Shown here in pieces: positions 11,838 to 24,739 of a DNA stretch of 64,000 nt. Position 1 is the first letter of the stretch, and each line of letters opens with the position of its first letter. The position numbers were made by a program, and so were the translations under genes. Below the pieces are notes generated by a model, which ran no database searches, was not told the origin of the DNA, and was given only the letters and a program-made list of their open reading frames with translations. The DNA is from Morinoia aosen (Eukaryota; Arthropoda; Malacostraca; Amphipoda; Talitridae): assembly GCA_030386875.1 (NCBI GenBank), contig CM059573.1:28499891-28563890 (forward strand), read 5' to 3'.

Positions 11838-12183
11838 TAATAAGGCACAAAATGATCAGCTAACAAGTAAATGTATTTAGTCGAATTCATTCGGCCTTGC
11901 AGTCGAACGAGAGGCCCTGGACCGTTACCTCTGATGACTCCCCATACTATGACAGAACCTACTTGAAGTGTTGGAACTGTACACCTGGGATGAAATTCTT
12001 CCGGTCTTATTCATCGAAAAAATTGTCTGCCATTGCAACCTAGCCTATTGAATTTGCTTTCATTGATAAAAAAGCCCTTTGTCAGTATGAGACGTCAAAA
12101 TCTTTGTGACTTCTGACAAGTCCACGCGGCGCTTTCTGTTCTTCACCGCTATTATCGGTCTGTGCTTTGCAATGCACCGCTCA

Positions 12184-12478
12184 ATAATGAATAATAATAA
12201 TGAAGGCATCTACGGATGCTTTATTTCCAATCAAGCCTGATACATATCACCTTGTACATTGGATTTTCAAATGCCTTATAACTAACGCCAGGACGCCATT
12301 ACGCTTTCCCCCGGTCGAGACCGGTACCCATTTCAGACACCTGGGTAGAGTGGGGTATTGTGCTTGGAATTTTTCTCCTATACCCAACAGAGAAAATCGC
12401 CACTGCCAGCGCCGAGATTCGATCCCGGGTCTCCCGAACGGCGGCAGAACCCTCTAGCACATGGCTATGGCGGCACAA
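12184..12478 (-). mobile_element. tRNA-derived SINE, copy 1
   Basis: Read on the minus strand: a head with an A-box-like TAGCCATGTGCTAGAGGG and a B box GGGATCGAATCTC, then a body shared with the copy at 44932 (GTTGGGTATA, CAAGCACAATACCCCACTC, CCCAGGTGTCTGAAATGGGT, GTTAGTTATAAG, CAGGCTTGATTGGAAAT). It ends in a small hairpin (GCATCCGTAGATGC) and an ATT-repeat tail (12184-12202). The full-length match of two copies defines the family. Confidence 0.82.
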
Positions 12479-12825
12479 GTCAAATTCTTTCACATTTTTC
12501 TTCATTTTCGAAACAGAGCACTTTTCAGCAAGGCTAAACCTTTTCGATCCTGAGGAACATTTTCAAATCTGTTTCTCAGCCTTCGTGTATTTAATTATGG
12601 CGCGATCTTTCCAGTAAGAAGTAACTCTAGGGCCACGTGATTTTGGACTATCTAGAAAAATACCGGTGTTCTGAAGCCTTGTCATAGTCAACCAACAGAT
12701 TTTTCAACACATTCGAGTCTCTTGCCAGTTTCTCAACGAAACTATCCATCAATATGGAAGTTTAATAAGCTACTCACAATCATTTAGAGAAAGACGAGGC
12801 ATTTTAAGTAAATTTTACCTTAATT

Positions 12826-12895
12826 ATAACGTTAAACACATTGGAGTTACTTGTAACTTTATAACGTTAAACATATTGGAGTAACTTTTAACAGA
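12826..12895. repeat. 35-bp tandem duplication
   Basis: ATAACGTTAAACACATTGGA and the following bases occur at 12826 and again at 12861 with few changes. Confidence 0.8.
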
Positions 12896-13261
12896 ATTTG
12901 AAAAGGTGTATGGTCTAAAATGTGAAAAAATTCAGGATTTTAACGTCTACTTATACGCAACGGAGTATATTTTTGACTTTCAAATTTTTGGTAATAGTAA
13001 TATGTCTGCCACGTTTATAAAAATACATCTACTCAAGTAACAATCAAATTCAAAAAAATAAATATACCTAGATGGTGAAATAACACTGCATTTAATGATG
13101 AGTAGCCCATCACTGTCAGCGGCCCAAATTTTTGAGTAATTTACAATTTTGTGAAGTTATTGGCATTGCGAAGTTTCTGGCGCCAATGTAGGTGGAAGTT
13201 GAATGAAGTTGAATTCATAATATAAAAAATAAAGTATTCAGGAAAGTTTAGGTATATTACT

Positions 13262-13945
13262 CCCATGGGTCAATGTTATGTTTAATGCAATCACGGAAAA
13301 TAATTATTTTATTCCAGAGCATCACTAAAGGAACCCATTTAAGAACGTTTTACACGAATGACATTCTGCTCGCTGATGCGTTATTGTCGAATTATTGAAC
13401 TTTGAAGTTGGCCTTTGCGCCCAAAGGAAACGAGCGCGCGAAACGGAATTTAATTAATAACGGAAGCTATTACAAACGTAAAGAGGTTGGGTCGTGAGGG
13501 GGAGGCACAATTCTTCTAGTGAAAATTATAAATAAAGCTTCTAACCCACCCATTAGGGTGACGACCGCAATCTTGTTTACATCGGCTCCAAGATGGCGGC
13601 GCCCATGGTGGTCGCCATCTTGGAGCCGATGTAAACAAGATTGCGGTCGTCACCCTAATGGGTGGGTTAGAAGCTTTACTTATAATTTTCACTAGAAGAA
13701 CTGTGCCTCCCCCTTACGACCCAACCTCTTTACGTTTGTAATAGGGGGTTAGCTTCCGTTATTAATTAAATTCCGTTACTTCCTTTCGCGCGTAAAGGCC
13801 AACTTCAAAGTTCAATAATTCGAAAATAACGCATCAGCGAGCAGAATGTCATTCGTGTAAAACGTTCTTAAATGGGTTCCTTTAGTGATTCCTAGGATCG
13901 GAATTCTTATTTTCTGTGATTGCATTAAACTTAACATTGACCCTC
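13262..13945. mobile_element. Near-perfect 0.68-kb palindrome (foldback / MITE-type element)
   Basis: Two arms of about 340 bp are inverted around a centre near 13604 (GGCGGCGCCCATGGTGGTCGCC). Outer ends are GGGTCAATGTTATGTTTAAT on the left and its complement on the right. Inner arms (GGTTGGGTCGTGAGGGGGAG; CTTCTAACCCACCCATTAGG; CATCGGCTCCAAGATGGCGG) match almost base for base. The differences are a short insertion in the right arm near 13745 and scattered changes in the outer 60 bp. No transposase is present and no clear target-site duplication could be fixed. Confidence 0.9.
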
Positions 13946-13949
13946 CCTT

Positions 13950-16900
13950 GTTCTAATGTGCAAGCAGTGCAACAGATGAACTGAGATGAAAACTGTGCAT
14001 TCACTCAAGAAAGAATCGAATCACATGAGGAAGTCTCCTCTCAGAATGAAGAAATGACTTCAAAATCTATTAAGCACAGCACAATTTTATGCGAAGATTT
14101 CAATGAAATATATTCGTAGAGGAGGAATAATTTCTACACTTGATTTCTCTCATTCAGAACTTAAAAGAGCCATAAATGTATTTATAGGTTTTAAAAAGTT
14201 AAGGGCAACTGTTCGAACATTTATTTCAAAGAACAGAACGAAATTCAAGGGAAAAACAGCAAGTCGTTTCCCGAAATGTGCAATGAGGGGAACAGCTCTC
14301 AAGTTAGGTGCATCTTGAGGATTCCGTTCCTACAACAGCATGCACAGCAGCGTCCTCAGTAGTAATTTATTAATTATATTCAAGTAAGACGGAGACTGAA
14401 GATCCTCTTTGACGAAAGGTTAATTTTATAACCTAAGCTCCTTTAAAGTAGAAGACAAGCAATGGACGTGGCCGGTCATCTGCACGGCACTCCGGTAGAA
14501 TGGTTTATAGTGGCGTTCTGAGTAGAAAGACACGGGATTTTAAGAAGTCTGGTCGCCGATAAGCTAAATATCGTACCTTATTGTAAGATGGTATATATCA
14601 GCAAGCTTTTAACAAATGATTGACAATTAATTACCTTGAATAATAAGTGCCTATTCAAGAGGCTGTAAGAGCCGGGTCGAGGAGTTTTAGTCGCAGAAAG
14701 AGACTGCTTTTCAACTAAGAGGAATCAGTTAGAGGAACCAAACCCACTTTTCTCAAAAAGGGCGACATGCTGCCCAAGCAGAGTAAGTTCTAAGTTAATT
14801 TATTAGAATTAGTGAACGCGGAAGCGTCACGAGTAATGTTAACTTCAAGCAATTTAACCGATTTAGGGCATGGAAGAAGCTCAAGCATGCTTAATAATAG
14901 AAAATCAAATTTAAACACAAAATAACGAAAAGAAAAGATGCAGCTGCACAACAAAAACGAAGAACAGAAAGAACTAATTTTCTACAGTTTTAAATTTTTC
15001 TCTGACCACTAAGACTCGCTATCTGAGGAACACTTCTTCCACAAGCCGCCATCAGAAATACGGAAGATTTTCAACAGCATTATTATACATGGAGTTTTAC
15101 ACCAAATAATTCGCGCATTCATAGTGTTCACTGTATTTTACCTTCGACCATCACTTCTGTTACTGCCGGCGGCATTGTATTCATAGTTTCACTAGCTAAG
15201 AATGCAAAAAATCGTTGCACAAACGTAGAACAAGTGAAGATTATATTCATTATTGAAACATCGATTAATCCATGATTAAAATGAGTAAACCAAATCTCCA
15301 TTTGTAAAAATTAATTAGCGTTTTAAATTTCAATTGACATTTAATTTTGTAGCAATTTCACGGTTTCATTTGAATAGATTTTTATAATATATCAATTTGA
15401 GCTTAAGCCCGCTCACGACTTGAATTTGAATCGTATTATTTTTTTTATTGTAGGTATCACGGAATTTCTTTTGACCTAAATGAAGATATACTGAGTGGTT
15501 CTAACATTGTGGAAAAGTTTTTGCTTATCACGCGAGTTTGTTTATCTTTGGCATTCAAACTTTGTCATCCTTAGAATAAGCTATAATTTGTTACAAGTGA
15601 AAATTGTGAATTTAGGATAATTTTCTTGCAACCCCGATAGAAAATCAGCGAATGGCAGTCGTGGAGCTTCATCTGCCAATCTAGTCACAAAATGAAATCT
15701 ATAAAACTCTTAAAAACTTCCAAAACCAAGGCTCAATTTCCTCTTCTATGTAAATCAGAAATATTGCTGCAAGATTCACCGGATGTTCTTCGAATTTCAT
15801 AATGAAAATGGGTTCAAACCTGAAAATATCGAGAGTGTCTCGTCGTAGAGGTGTGAAACGATACTTCGGCTCTCTCCCCCGAAAATAAAGAAAAATCCGT
15901 TGCCTCGGAGAGACAGAAAATACGCACTAACGAAGTTGTGCATGCCACGTTGAGACGCGTAGTTCATGGTTTAAACTCTACTGTGTTCAAACACGAGTAA
16001 ATTTTTAATTTGAACAAGTTTTCAATCATTCAAAGGAACAAGCTTCCGCACTAAGTTTTTTAGGAATGTAAGAAACATCAGAAATGTTTACCTCACCCAA
16101 AAACTTGCCTCTGATTTTATTTGGATGAGAGTCAACTGACTCTCCCAAATTTTTTCCCCTCCTCCCCACTTTTGCTCTTCTGAAACTTTTTCCAATATTT
16201 CGTTTAATCGTTTATTGAGTAAAATTGCCTATGTAATAGGCATTGTTACCGTGTGCACTGTAATGTAGGTTAAACCTGTTAGGGTTCAATAATCTGTGGA
16301 GTACCTTGCTCGTGACGTGTCATTTGGTGGCTACTTGCAGACTTGTGAGGATGTGACGCGGGGACATCTGCTGTTGAACGTGTAATTAATCCTATTTTTT
16401 ATTTTTTTCCAGTAATTTCACTTATTAATTGTCTAAAGTAAACGTGAATTTAATTGTCTAAAGTAAACGTGAATTGTCGAACCAAACTGAAGAACTCTCG
16501 GTATGTAGGAACTGTGGCTGAGGTAAGTTGATTATGTACATATGTGTGCTCAGCCAAGTTCCGTTTGTACAGTAGATATAGGATTCTGTTCTTTTGTACG
16601 TGATTTGCTTGGTTGGTTAGTTAGCAAATAAACTCCGGTGAAATTCTGCGAATAAACTTCATTCGTAGTTGTTAAGTTGATGAACTATATTTTTCTTATT
16701 TTCATTAATCGATTTGCTTGTGTATTTCCGCTGAGGTGGAACCATTCAAAAGATTCTTAGTTACTTGTTTATCAGAATCCGGTGTATCGGTCTTTGTGAA
16801 TAATTCAGCCAAATTATTCATTTCGATTATTGCATTCCATATTTGAATATTATTGCTATTATTCCATCTTCCACTTCGTTGCATACTTTGTCTTATCCGT

Positions 16901-18050
16901 CAATTGTTATTTCTGTTAATTAGTGTTCTTGCGTTATTTTGGCCTTAGGAAGCAGATTGTCATTATTTTTAGTTTACCTGGTTTATCTTTTGCTTTCAGC
17001 TGATGTGTAAACACCCCTGTGTTTCCCGCCCACGCTCCATTTCTGGGGCTCTCCTAACTATTATCGTTGCGTTTCCTGATTTTCCTTATGTTCTTTTTAC
17101 CACTAGTTTTCATTCTGTCTTCCCCCCTGTGTAATTTACGCCGTTTATATGTTTCTGTTATAAATATACCTGAACGGTTTTGGTTATTCTCCTGCATTTT
17201 TCTTAAAGTCCTCTGGTAATTGAGAGAGCATTATCCTTTTCCCAAATTCGGCACCCGCTAACAGCATTTTCTTCGCTTTTGAATTGTTAGTGAATATATG
17301 ATTTTGTAAAATGACCATCCCATCTGTTTAGAAGTATTTTTTATACCAGCATCGAGTGACTTTTTTTCTTGAGCTATTTAAGACACAGGCCTATTTAAAG
17401 ATGAGAAATTGATAGTTCCACAAGCAAGATAGTTCCGCAAGCAAGTATGTATAACACTACTCGTTGAAGATGTGAATAGGTGAGAGTTAATTTGATAACT
17501 TGCCAGCGAAACTGGTGGATATGATAAATTTATTCTCCGAAAGAAATCGTACCAAAGAAATCCACATTGTTATTTGAATAAGTGTTTCTGGTAAAAGCAG
17601 AGGGTTTTTCTACAGTTTATCTATTTGATTTTACCTCTGGCCAAATTGACTTTGAAAACTTTGGAAGTTATTATGGTAAAAGGGCGATGAAATTTTGTCA
17701 AGGTCAGAGAGTTGTACAAAGCTAAACGATTTTTCGAACTTTTTATTTCTTTTGTCCCAGGATATCCCCAGCAGGTTTGACGGATATTACAGCAAGACTT
17801 CAGAGTATGACACAAAAAACACGCTTTTAGCGATCATCACGATTTTTATTCACTTAAGATTCGGATAAATATGTGTGATAGGAATGCTGCAGTTGTGTCC
17901 CAATTAGGTAAATTTTTTCTTTGCTAGGGTTCAATTTTTTTCAACCTCAATGTTGGGCGCAGTTATAAGAAATTGTACCACAATAACTGATCATTAAATA
18001 ATCTCATGAATTTTATTGTCTCTAACTGATAGACGATAACTGGCGATAAA
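13950..18050. other. Intergenic, no gene recognised
   Basis: AT-rich sequence. The only structure seen is a 25-bp tandem duplication at 16427-16478 (TTGTCTAAAGTAAACGTGAA twice). Confidence 0.45.
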
Positions 18051-18059
18051 TTTGTAGCC

Positions 18060-19340
18060 CATGAGATGATAACCGACAAATCGACAAATTAAAAATTCCG
18101 ATTCTAGCGATAGCGATATTTATATTTTAAATACGAAATCGATGAATCCGCATCATAATCTTTTAACCTTGTAATCGAAATCTCAAAAAATTATGATAAA
18201 AATTTAAAAAGCCCTAGTAAAATCGAGCGAAAAATTCAAATTCAATGTTCATCGTCTTACTTTTCACTAATGAACAGTACTGATTCAATTAAAATAACAT
18301 AATTTGCATAACCACAGTAAAGATCGGGTACTGGAAAATGTTCCTCTTCGTGAACACGAGTATACTAAAGTTTTCACGAGACAAGGAGCGCTCCTTAGCC
18401 CTGATTACGTCCTCGTCTAAAAAGAATAAGTTTTCCACTGCGGAAAACTTACTGAAAAATAAGTTAAGTTTTCCACTGCGGAAAACTGCGGAAAACTGCG
18501 GAGATGCGGCGCTGCTCCGCATCTCCGCGTAGTACCCTCAGCAGAGGTGAATGAAGACCTTCTCACTGGTGAAGGCTGGGTCTACCAGATTGTCTGTCCC
18601 TTTGGCCTGCCTCCGCAAGTTCACAATTTTAGGAGACTTGAACTTGGTTGACGTGTGATGACCTTCAGTGTTGTCTCCCTCGTCACAAATGCTGGCGTAG
18701 TAGTCCTGCGTCTCTATGTCCTCGGTGTGTCTGGTGCCGACAGTCTCCTGGTCAGCACGACACAAAATCTCCACCTTCCCATGCGACAAAAAATTGACCT
18801 TTGACATCTTTAATACTCGCTCTTCAAAGGCCTTCGTCCACTTGATGCGGTACTAAGAGCGGAAGGTATTGACCAGAATTCACTCTTCCTCAATGGTAGT
18901 GTCGAATTTCCTCTACATGGCAGCGAGGAGGGTGTTGGCTAGGGGCTCGCAAAACCGAAAGTTCCCGCTGGCCATCGGGTTGACCAGCATCTTCTTGGTC
19001 TCACTGAGGGCGGGGATCAGATAGCCCAGGTTACATGGCTTCTTCTCCTGGAAGTGGTGCAGTGAGATGGTAACGAGTGTCTTTTGGGACGTCATAACTG
19101 GCTACCTCTCACTCCGTTCAGAAAACATTCGGTTCCCAGCTCTGATCTACCTATTTTTGCCTCCTGATCTCGCGTGGCTCACTTCTGTGCTAAGCTGGAA
19201 CCAAAAACTGAAATGATCGATAGTCACTAGTTCGGAACCAAAAGTATCGGCCATACCGATGAACCGATTACGCGAGAAAAATATCGGATAATCGATAACC
19301 TGCTATCTCTATCGCGATCAATTATCGTGATAACACTCTC
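18060..19340 (-). mobile_element. hAT-type DNA transposon remnant
   Basis: Minus-strand frames from 19095 to 18538 contain LGYLIPALSETKKMLVN, NFRFCEPLANTLLAAM then RKFDTTIEEE, resembling the central/C-terminal region of hAT transposases (LxNxLLxxLxKRF followed by an acidic stretch). They continue through frameshifts to an acidic linker (ETQDYYASICDEGDNTEG). Both flanks (18060-18130 and 19205-19335) are rich in CGATA/TATCG motifs, as in the subterminal repeats of hAT elements. The dimerisation motif was not found, so the family call is moderate. Confidence 0.5.
18498..18528. other. 12-bp perfect GC-rich hairpin
   Basis: GCGGAGATGCGG, a 7-base loop, then CCGCATCTCCGC. It sits at the end of short GCGGAAAACT repeats near the hAT remnant. 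Confidence 0.85.
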
Positions 19341-19938
19341 CTATGGTCATTCTACTCCATATTATTAGTAATTCAGAGAATCTTGCCTAGTGTAGGGAAA
19401 ATAGCAAGAATACAACTATTCACTATTCTAGTCAAGAAATGAAATAGGTCAAGAAATAGCATTATTTTGTAAGTAGGCTCCTTATGATAAGTTATCAGAA
19501 AACCAAAAAATAATTTGTCAGCATTGCATTCTCATTCACTATAAGCTTCTTGCTGGTTAAATTCTCGGTCGACAAACTTCTTGCTGATGAGAGTTTAATT
19601 TTTTTGAATCCATAAATAAGCTCTCTAAAGCCAGATTCGTATCTAGGGTGAGTGACTGAAGTTTCGTACTTGGCATCCTGACACGCTTACAAATTCAAAT
19701 GCCAAGTATGTGTTTCTCCATGCTTAAAGCACGTGGTGGGGGAAATAGAAGACATTAGTTAAACCTAGATTACTTCAAAATAACTATAGATGTGAGAAAT
19801 CAATAATGTCCCCTAGCATGTGACGTTAATGTAAACGCAGAGAAGTAAGAGACATTTGAAGAAGTGTTGTCTGTGCCATACACATTATACACGTGACATG
19901 GTATAAACCTCAAATGGGTACAAAACGGAGATACATTA

Positions 19939-19971
19939 GGCATTGGTATAAATATTTCCTCTATCCTATTA
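19939..19971 (+). repeat. 33-bp repeat, copy interrupted by the Tc1 element
   Basis: 31 of 33 bases match 21149-21181 (core AAATATTTCCTCTATCCTAT plus TA). Similarity stops exactly where the element begins. Confidence 0.85.
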
Positions 19972-20800
19972 CCGGGTAGCCCAGCGAAGTGTGGACAAAT
20001 AAAAGTTAGGTTTTTTCAGTTATATGACAGCCAATCAAAACAACTCATGTATTAAATAAAAGAGAAATGTATTGTCTTTAATAACATCTTAGAATTATTC
20101 AACATATCCTCTTTTCTCCTTGATAACCTGGCGGAGACGAGGGATCATCTGATCACACGGGCCGCGCACAGGTTCGGCGTCAATTTCTGCCTTATATATG
20201 GTCAGTTTTTGCTTGCTTCAGAACCTCCACAATTGAGTGGGATACAGCGCAGGACTTCTGCTCCAAGATAGACCATGTCCCAATTCCCAAAGTCCATTGG
20301 ATTTAAATCAGGAGAAGATGGAGGCCATAATTCCTTGAGCCAAAACGATATGAAATCGTCTTTGCACCAGCCCTGTCCCAATCTGGCTGTGTGGGAGGTT
20401 GCTCCACCCTGCTGAAGTGCAATTCCTTCATTTTCAGTGACTAACCCTCCTTTAACAGCTTCAGATAGACATGTTGGTTGATTTTTACACCAGACTGGAT
20501 GAAAATCAAAGGGTTTTGAGACCTGTAGACGTAACCCCTGCCCACACCATTACCGAAGCTGTTTTTTGTCTCCTTAATGAAATTCGACGTTCAAAAGGCA
20601 CTGAATTTTTAGATTTAATCCAAATCCGATCATTTCGGCTGTTGCGTATGGATTGAAGGGTGAATAATTTCTTATCAGTCCAGAGAACTTGTGGTTGCGA
20701 GTCATCAAGAAGCTTATTCTGAAGAATCTTTGATCTTTCGAACCTCTTCTACTCTGTTGCATTAGAAAGAAATTGTCATTTGGTAATTTTGTATGGCTCG
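19970..20800 (-). mobile_element. Tc1/mariner-type transposon remnant
   Basis: Minus-strand frames in order: FTLQSIRNSRNDRIW, then TASVMVWAGVTSTGLKTL (catalytic-core strand), then GGATSHTARLGQGWCKDDFI, then LWPPSSPDLNPMDFGN. These are the standard blocks of IS630/Tc1 transposases of the 'WPPSSPDLNPMD' type. Several stops and frameshifts are present. The plus-strand left limit is TTACCGGGTAG at 19969, where a flanking repeat is interrupted. The right limit is approximate. Confidence 0.8.
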
Positions 20801-21148
20801 TTTTGTATATATGTATATATATTAGAACTTATGAACTGGATTAATGCTCTCATCTTTTGTGAAATTTGAATAATCTTAGATGCGTTAAAATTCTTATATA
20901 ATTAAAGTGTTTGCTCTAAACATTTCGTTCTTTACTTCTTCTTCTATAGTGAAAAGTAAAAAAACAATAAGTAATACGCAATAAGAATTAATTTTTCAAA
21001 GGTTTTTACGATTGGCAAAGGAGAATTAAAACTAGAATTGTTTTAATAATGCCTATTTCTGAACAGATACATGGAAATATTAAAGGAATGCTTAGCATAG
21101 AATCAATAATATCATGTCCTTTTGTTCTCCCAAAATAGAAATATATAA

Positions 21149-21181
21149 GGCTTTGGTACAAATATTTCCTCTATCCTATTA
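21149..21181 (+). repeat. 33-bp repeat, uninterrupted copy
   Basis: Partner of 19939-19971. It continues into CATACATATT instead of the element end. Confidence 0.85.
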
Positions 21182-21413
21182 CATACATATTTATATAAGT
21201 AACATTGAGAGTATTTTATACTGTGCGATGTAGTTGGCCATTTGCTCCGTACGCGAAAGCCAAGAAATGAATTATGTAAACGCTGAGAGCAGATTTAGAG
21301 CTGATTATTTGATAAATGTGCATCATCTGTGCCATGGGAGATGTCTGATGTAGACGCTCGACTAATAATTAATAACAGTATAAGAATTGACTAGAAAACT
21401 AAGATTTGGTGAA

Positions 21414-21575
21414 GTAGATTTTAGATTGAAAGTGTGAATTTGATTAAAGGGGTAGAATAAAAAATTGGACTTGGGGATTTTTCATCGATGCCTAACAAAT
21501 TATTGCTAAAAATGTTTCCGTATGTAAAAAGAGATATTTCACATGATGTCATGTTCATCCCATTGGAGAGTGTGG
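21414..21575 (+). repeat. Dispersed repeat of about 160 bp, copy 1
   Basis: Diverged match to 24272-24437 in the same orientation. Shared blocks are TTGATNAAAGGGGTAG, CTAAAAATGTTTC, GAGATATTTCACATGATG and TTCATCCCA. Confidence 0.75.
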
Positions 21576-21629
21576 TCTTAACTTCAAGCGTGTCGTGTGT
21601 TTTCGTGTCCAAGCGCGGCTGCTAGCAGT

Positions 21630-21776
21630 ATGTGCCACCAGAGACGTCAAAACAAGAAGCCATCGTCATTTTTGAACCTGGGAGAACAACTTGAAATCAT
21701 TTGCCACCGCATAGAGAGTGTAATAAGATTGGGGTTTAAAAACACCAGAATAAACTGCTCCTTTAGTGCAGTTTAG
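21630..21776 (+). pseudogene. Possible pogo-like transposase N-terminus
   Basis: A 48-residue open frame containing KKPSSFLNLGEQLEIICHRI. The pattern (basic stretch, then LxLxEKLEII) recalls the N-terminal helix-turn-helix of pogo/CENP-B-like transposases. Too short to be certain. Confidence 0.3.
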
Positions 21777-22009
21777 GATTCAAATTGTAGATTCACTGAT
21801 CCTTGAAGGAAGAGTATGAATGAAACAATTTTTGAAACAGCAACATTTAATAAAATGTGGATGAATAAAGTTAAAATTGTAAGAGGACACCAGAAGATGT
21901 CGTTGTGCGAACCCTCATGGATAAAAACGAGAGAAACGATCACAAATTTAAGCTATTGGTCACAAAATTAGTTCATCTCCATCATAACTATACGACGTTG
22001 GTCGCGAAA

Positions 22010-22310
22010 TGTAGTTGTTGATGACAAAAATAGGTCATAAGCCTTAGAAGTGGGATGTCGCTCTCGAACCTATGATGCTCGCCTCAAAAGCGGACGGTGG
22101 ATTTCAACCCAGGCTGTAGGTCATAAATGTAGAATATTGGCCTCAAAAACAGGATTGATCTCAGGCGGATGAGTTGTCGTTCTCAAAAATAGGATTGGTC
22201 TCAGACTTATGAGTTGTTGGTCTCAGGCCTATGAGTTGTCGGTCTCAAAAGTAGAATGTTGGTCTCAGACTTGAAACACTGAATTAAAAAAGTTTGTTCG
22301 TTTCAAAATT
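22010..22310. repeat. Degenerate GGTCTCA-type tandem repeat
   Basis: Phrases such as TTGGTCTCAGACTTATGAG and TCGGTCTCAAAAGTAGAATG recur about every 30 bases with heavy divergence. Confidence 0.6.
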
Positions 22311-24270
22311 GGGCTGTTAGTCTTAACTATTTAACGACGACCGTACGCTTGACTTACATTACTATTGCAAGCGTTATCTGCTTCGTGTGTTGTGAAAGAA
22401 ATTTCAATGACTTCATTTACAAATGGGAGTTAAGCTACATGATATTACTGGGAAAAGATTCTTAGAGTAACAATTCAAGAAGCCCCATTAATGAAGACAA
22501 TTTTTTTTAAAGAACAGCAACTCGCAGACATAGAAATTTTTTATCCATACATCACTTTGAGAAACTGCCATTTTCGTATGAATTATGAAGTATTTGGCTC
22601 TAATTCCTCTATGAGAATACTGTGTAAATGCTCCTTAGTTTCCAAATGAGAAACGATATGAGTTGCATTCTCCCGCATTTTAAAACTGTGATGTTTGGAA
22701 CGCTAAAAAGAGCGAGCAGGAATATATACGTTAGCCAAATTTCTGTCCTCTTATTATTATACATAAATGCGACGAAAAATAATCGTGATACAACATAGTA
22801 CTAGCTCGTAGCTCAAAATCTACTTGGGACTACAATGCAATACAATACATGGACCATATTTATTCACGCCATGTGCTATCATTGCTCTAGTGTCAATGAA
22901 AGCAAAGTACTCTGTTGTTCACGCGATGATATCTAATAAGAACGAATAGAAAATAAAAAAAAACGCGTTAACGCAGCCCACTTATGTAAGAGAGAGTTCA
23001 TACCTAAATCAAAACCTAATTAATATCTTTTCCGTAAAATAAATAACTCGGCAATGATGGAATGCTCTGTTGAATATCCTGTGTAAAAAACATGAAAGAC
23101 GTGAATTTGTATAAAGATTAGAGAAAAATAACTTGAGCACGCAACTTTGGGTATTGAGGAATAAATTCTACAGGTTCTTACTCACATTTACTACTCGCAC
23201 AAAGCCATGCATTACTTGCAGCAGAAGAGGGAGAAAGCACCAGAAATTGAGTTACCCTCTGTTCTTATGACTCGCCATCTATACGACAACAATCCTTCTA
23301 CCCTCAGCATCCATTCATCAGTGCCAGCAACTGCTTTCTTCCGCATGGGTTAAGATATTTTTCATTGATTATTTTTATTTAAACGCATTCCTATATTTAA
23401 GGCACTACGTAAAATCACATTTTTTCAGATTGAAAAATATAGGGATTTTGAAAGCATCAAACAGATTAATTGTTTTTACATTAATTTCAATGGTAAAAAT
23501 TGCTTCTCGATTCGAACATTCCAATTCTAACAACCCAAAAGAACGAATTCAGTTTGAAGCAAGAGGTATCATTACAGTAACATTTTATCACGGCATTCAT
23601 GGCCTGGTATATCAGGCAGGAACCCGCTGATGACGGAGCAATTCTTTCCGCTCGACCCAGCGAATTGCTGTAAAAATATCATTCGGTGCGTTATTTTCCC
23701 CCATTGAACTATCACATGACTGAAATAAGTTAGAATGTATATATATTCGATTTGCCATACTGGGGTAAAATATGATGTTCACTAGAGAAAGAAGGATTAG
23801 TTCAAGGGTGATTTAAAAATTTCTTCCACACATTTGAGTGACGTGCGCAAAAATAAAATTTTTGACTATAATGTGCTCAGAAATGTCCATCACTGGTCAT
23901 TTTCAACGCTATCATTATAAAAATAACCACAAAAAATATTTCTAGTTTTTCCCTTAAACGAATAAGAGTATGCAGGCACGACAGAGTGAACATCATCCAC
24001 TAACCACACAGCTGCCAGCAAGGAGTGCTGCTGTTAATGAGTTCCCATAACCGATGATCAGGCTACTTTGGGTGTGAAGCAACAGTATTCGTAGTGATGG
24101 ACGTATTCAATGACATATCAACATTTAGAAGAATTTCGTATATAATGCTGAGAATGATCTTAAAATTTTCTAGTGGTTCAAAAATTTTTTTGACGACAAT
24201 GATGAGAGATGAAACCATTATCATGACAGCAGGAGAATAGATTTATAAACTAATATTTGGCAAAGAGGAT
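22311..24270. other. Intergenic, no gene recognised
   Basis: AT-rich. Nothing beyond short random open frames. Confidence 0.45.
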
Positions 24271-24271
24271 T

Positions 24272-24437
24272 TTGAAGTGAAAGTTTGGATTTGATGAAAG
24301 GGGTAGCATCAAAATTTGAATAAGAGGATTGCTCTTCGATTTTCAAACTGTTACCTGAAAATTTTACTAAAAAATGTTTCAAAATGTATGATGAGATATT
24401 TCATATGATGACAAGTTCGTCCCACTTGAAAGAGTAA
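24272..24437 (+). repeat. Dispersed repeat of about 160 bp, copy 2
   Basis: Partner of 21414-21575. A transposase remnant follows directly, so both copies may be parts of one Tc1/mariner family. Confidence 0.75.
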
Positions 24438-24439
24438 CT

Positions 24440-24730
24440 GGGACAAATGGTAATTGTGAAGCCCACCGTGCACCTCGCTAATTGTATTCTAATTTTCATT
24501 TTAGGCGTTTTTTTGGCGGGCGTGTGGCCCCCGAGTTCACTTGATCTAAACCTACCAGAAATTATTATACAAGAAGAGTTATACAATTTGCGTCGAATAG
24601 AGATCGTCTGCGCAGGATGAATGACTTGAAATTGGCAATGACATCATCATCCATTTTATAGAGAGCTGCCTACAGTTGCTTTTCAATGGCAGAGACGGAA
24701 ATTCATTGCTTATATTGATGTCTAGTTAAG
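24440..24730 (+). mobile_element. Tc1/mariner transposase C-terminal remnant
   Basis: A plus frame near 24500 reads FLAGVWPPSSLDLNLPEI and then IQEELYNLR, the SPDLNP region with decayed residues. Further on comes FYRELPTVAFQWQRR near 24655, in keeping with the family C-terminus. Stops are present. Confidence 0.55.
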
Positions 24731-24739
24731 GTGGTTACT

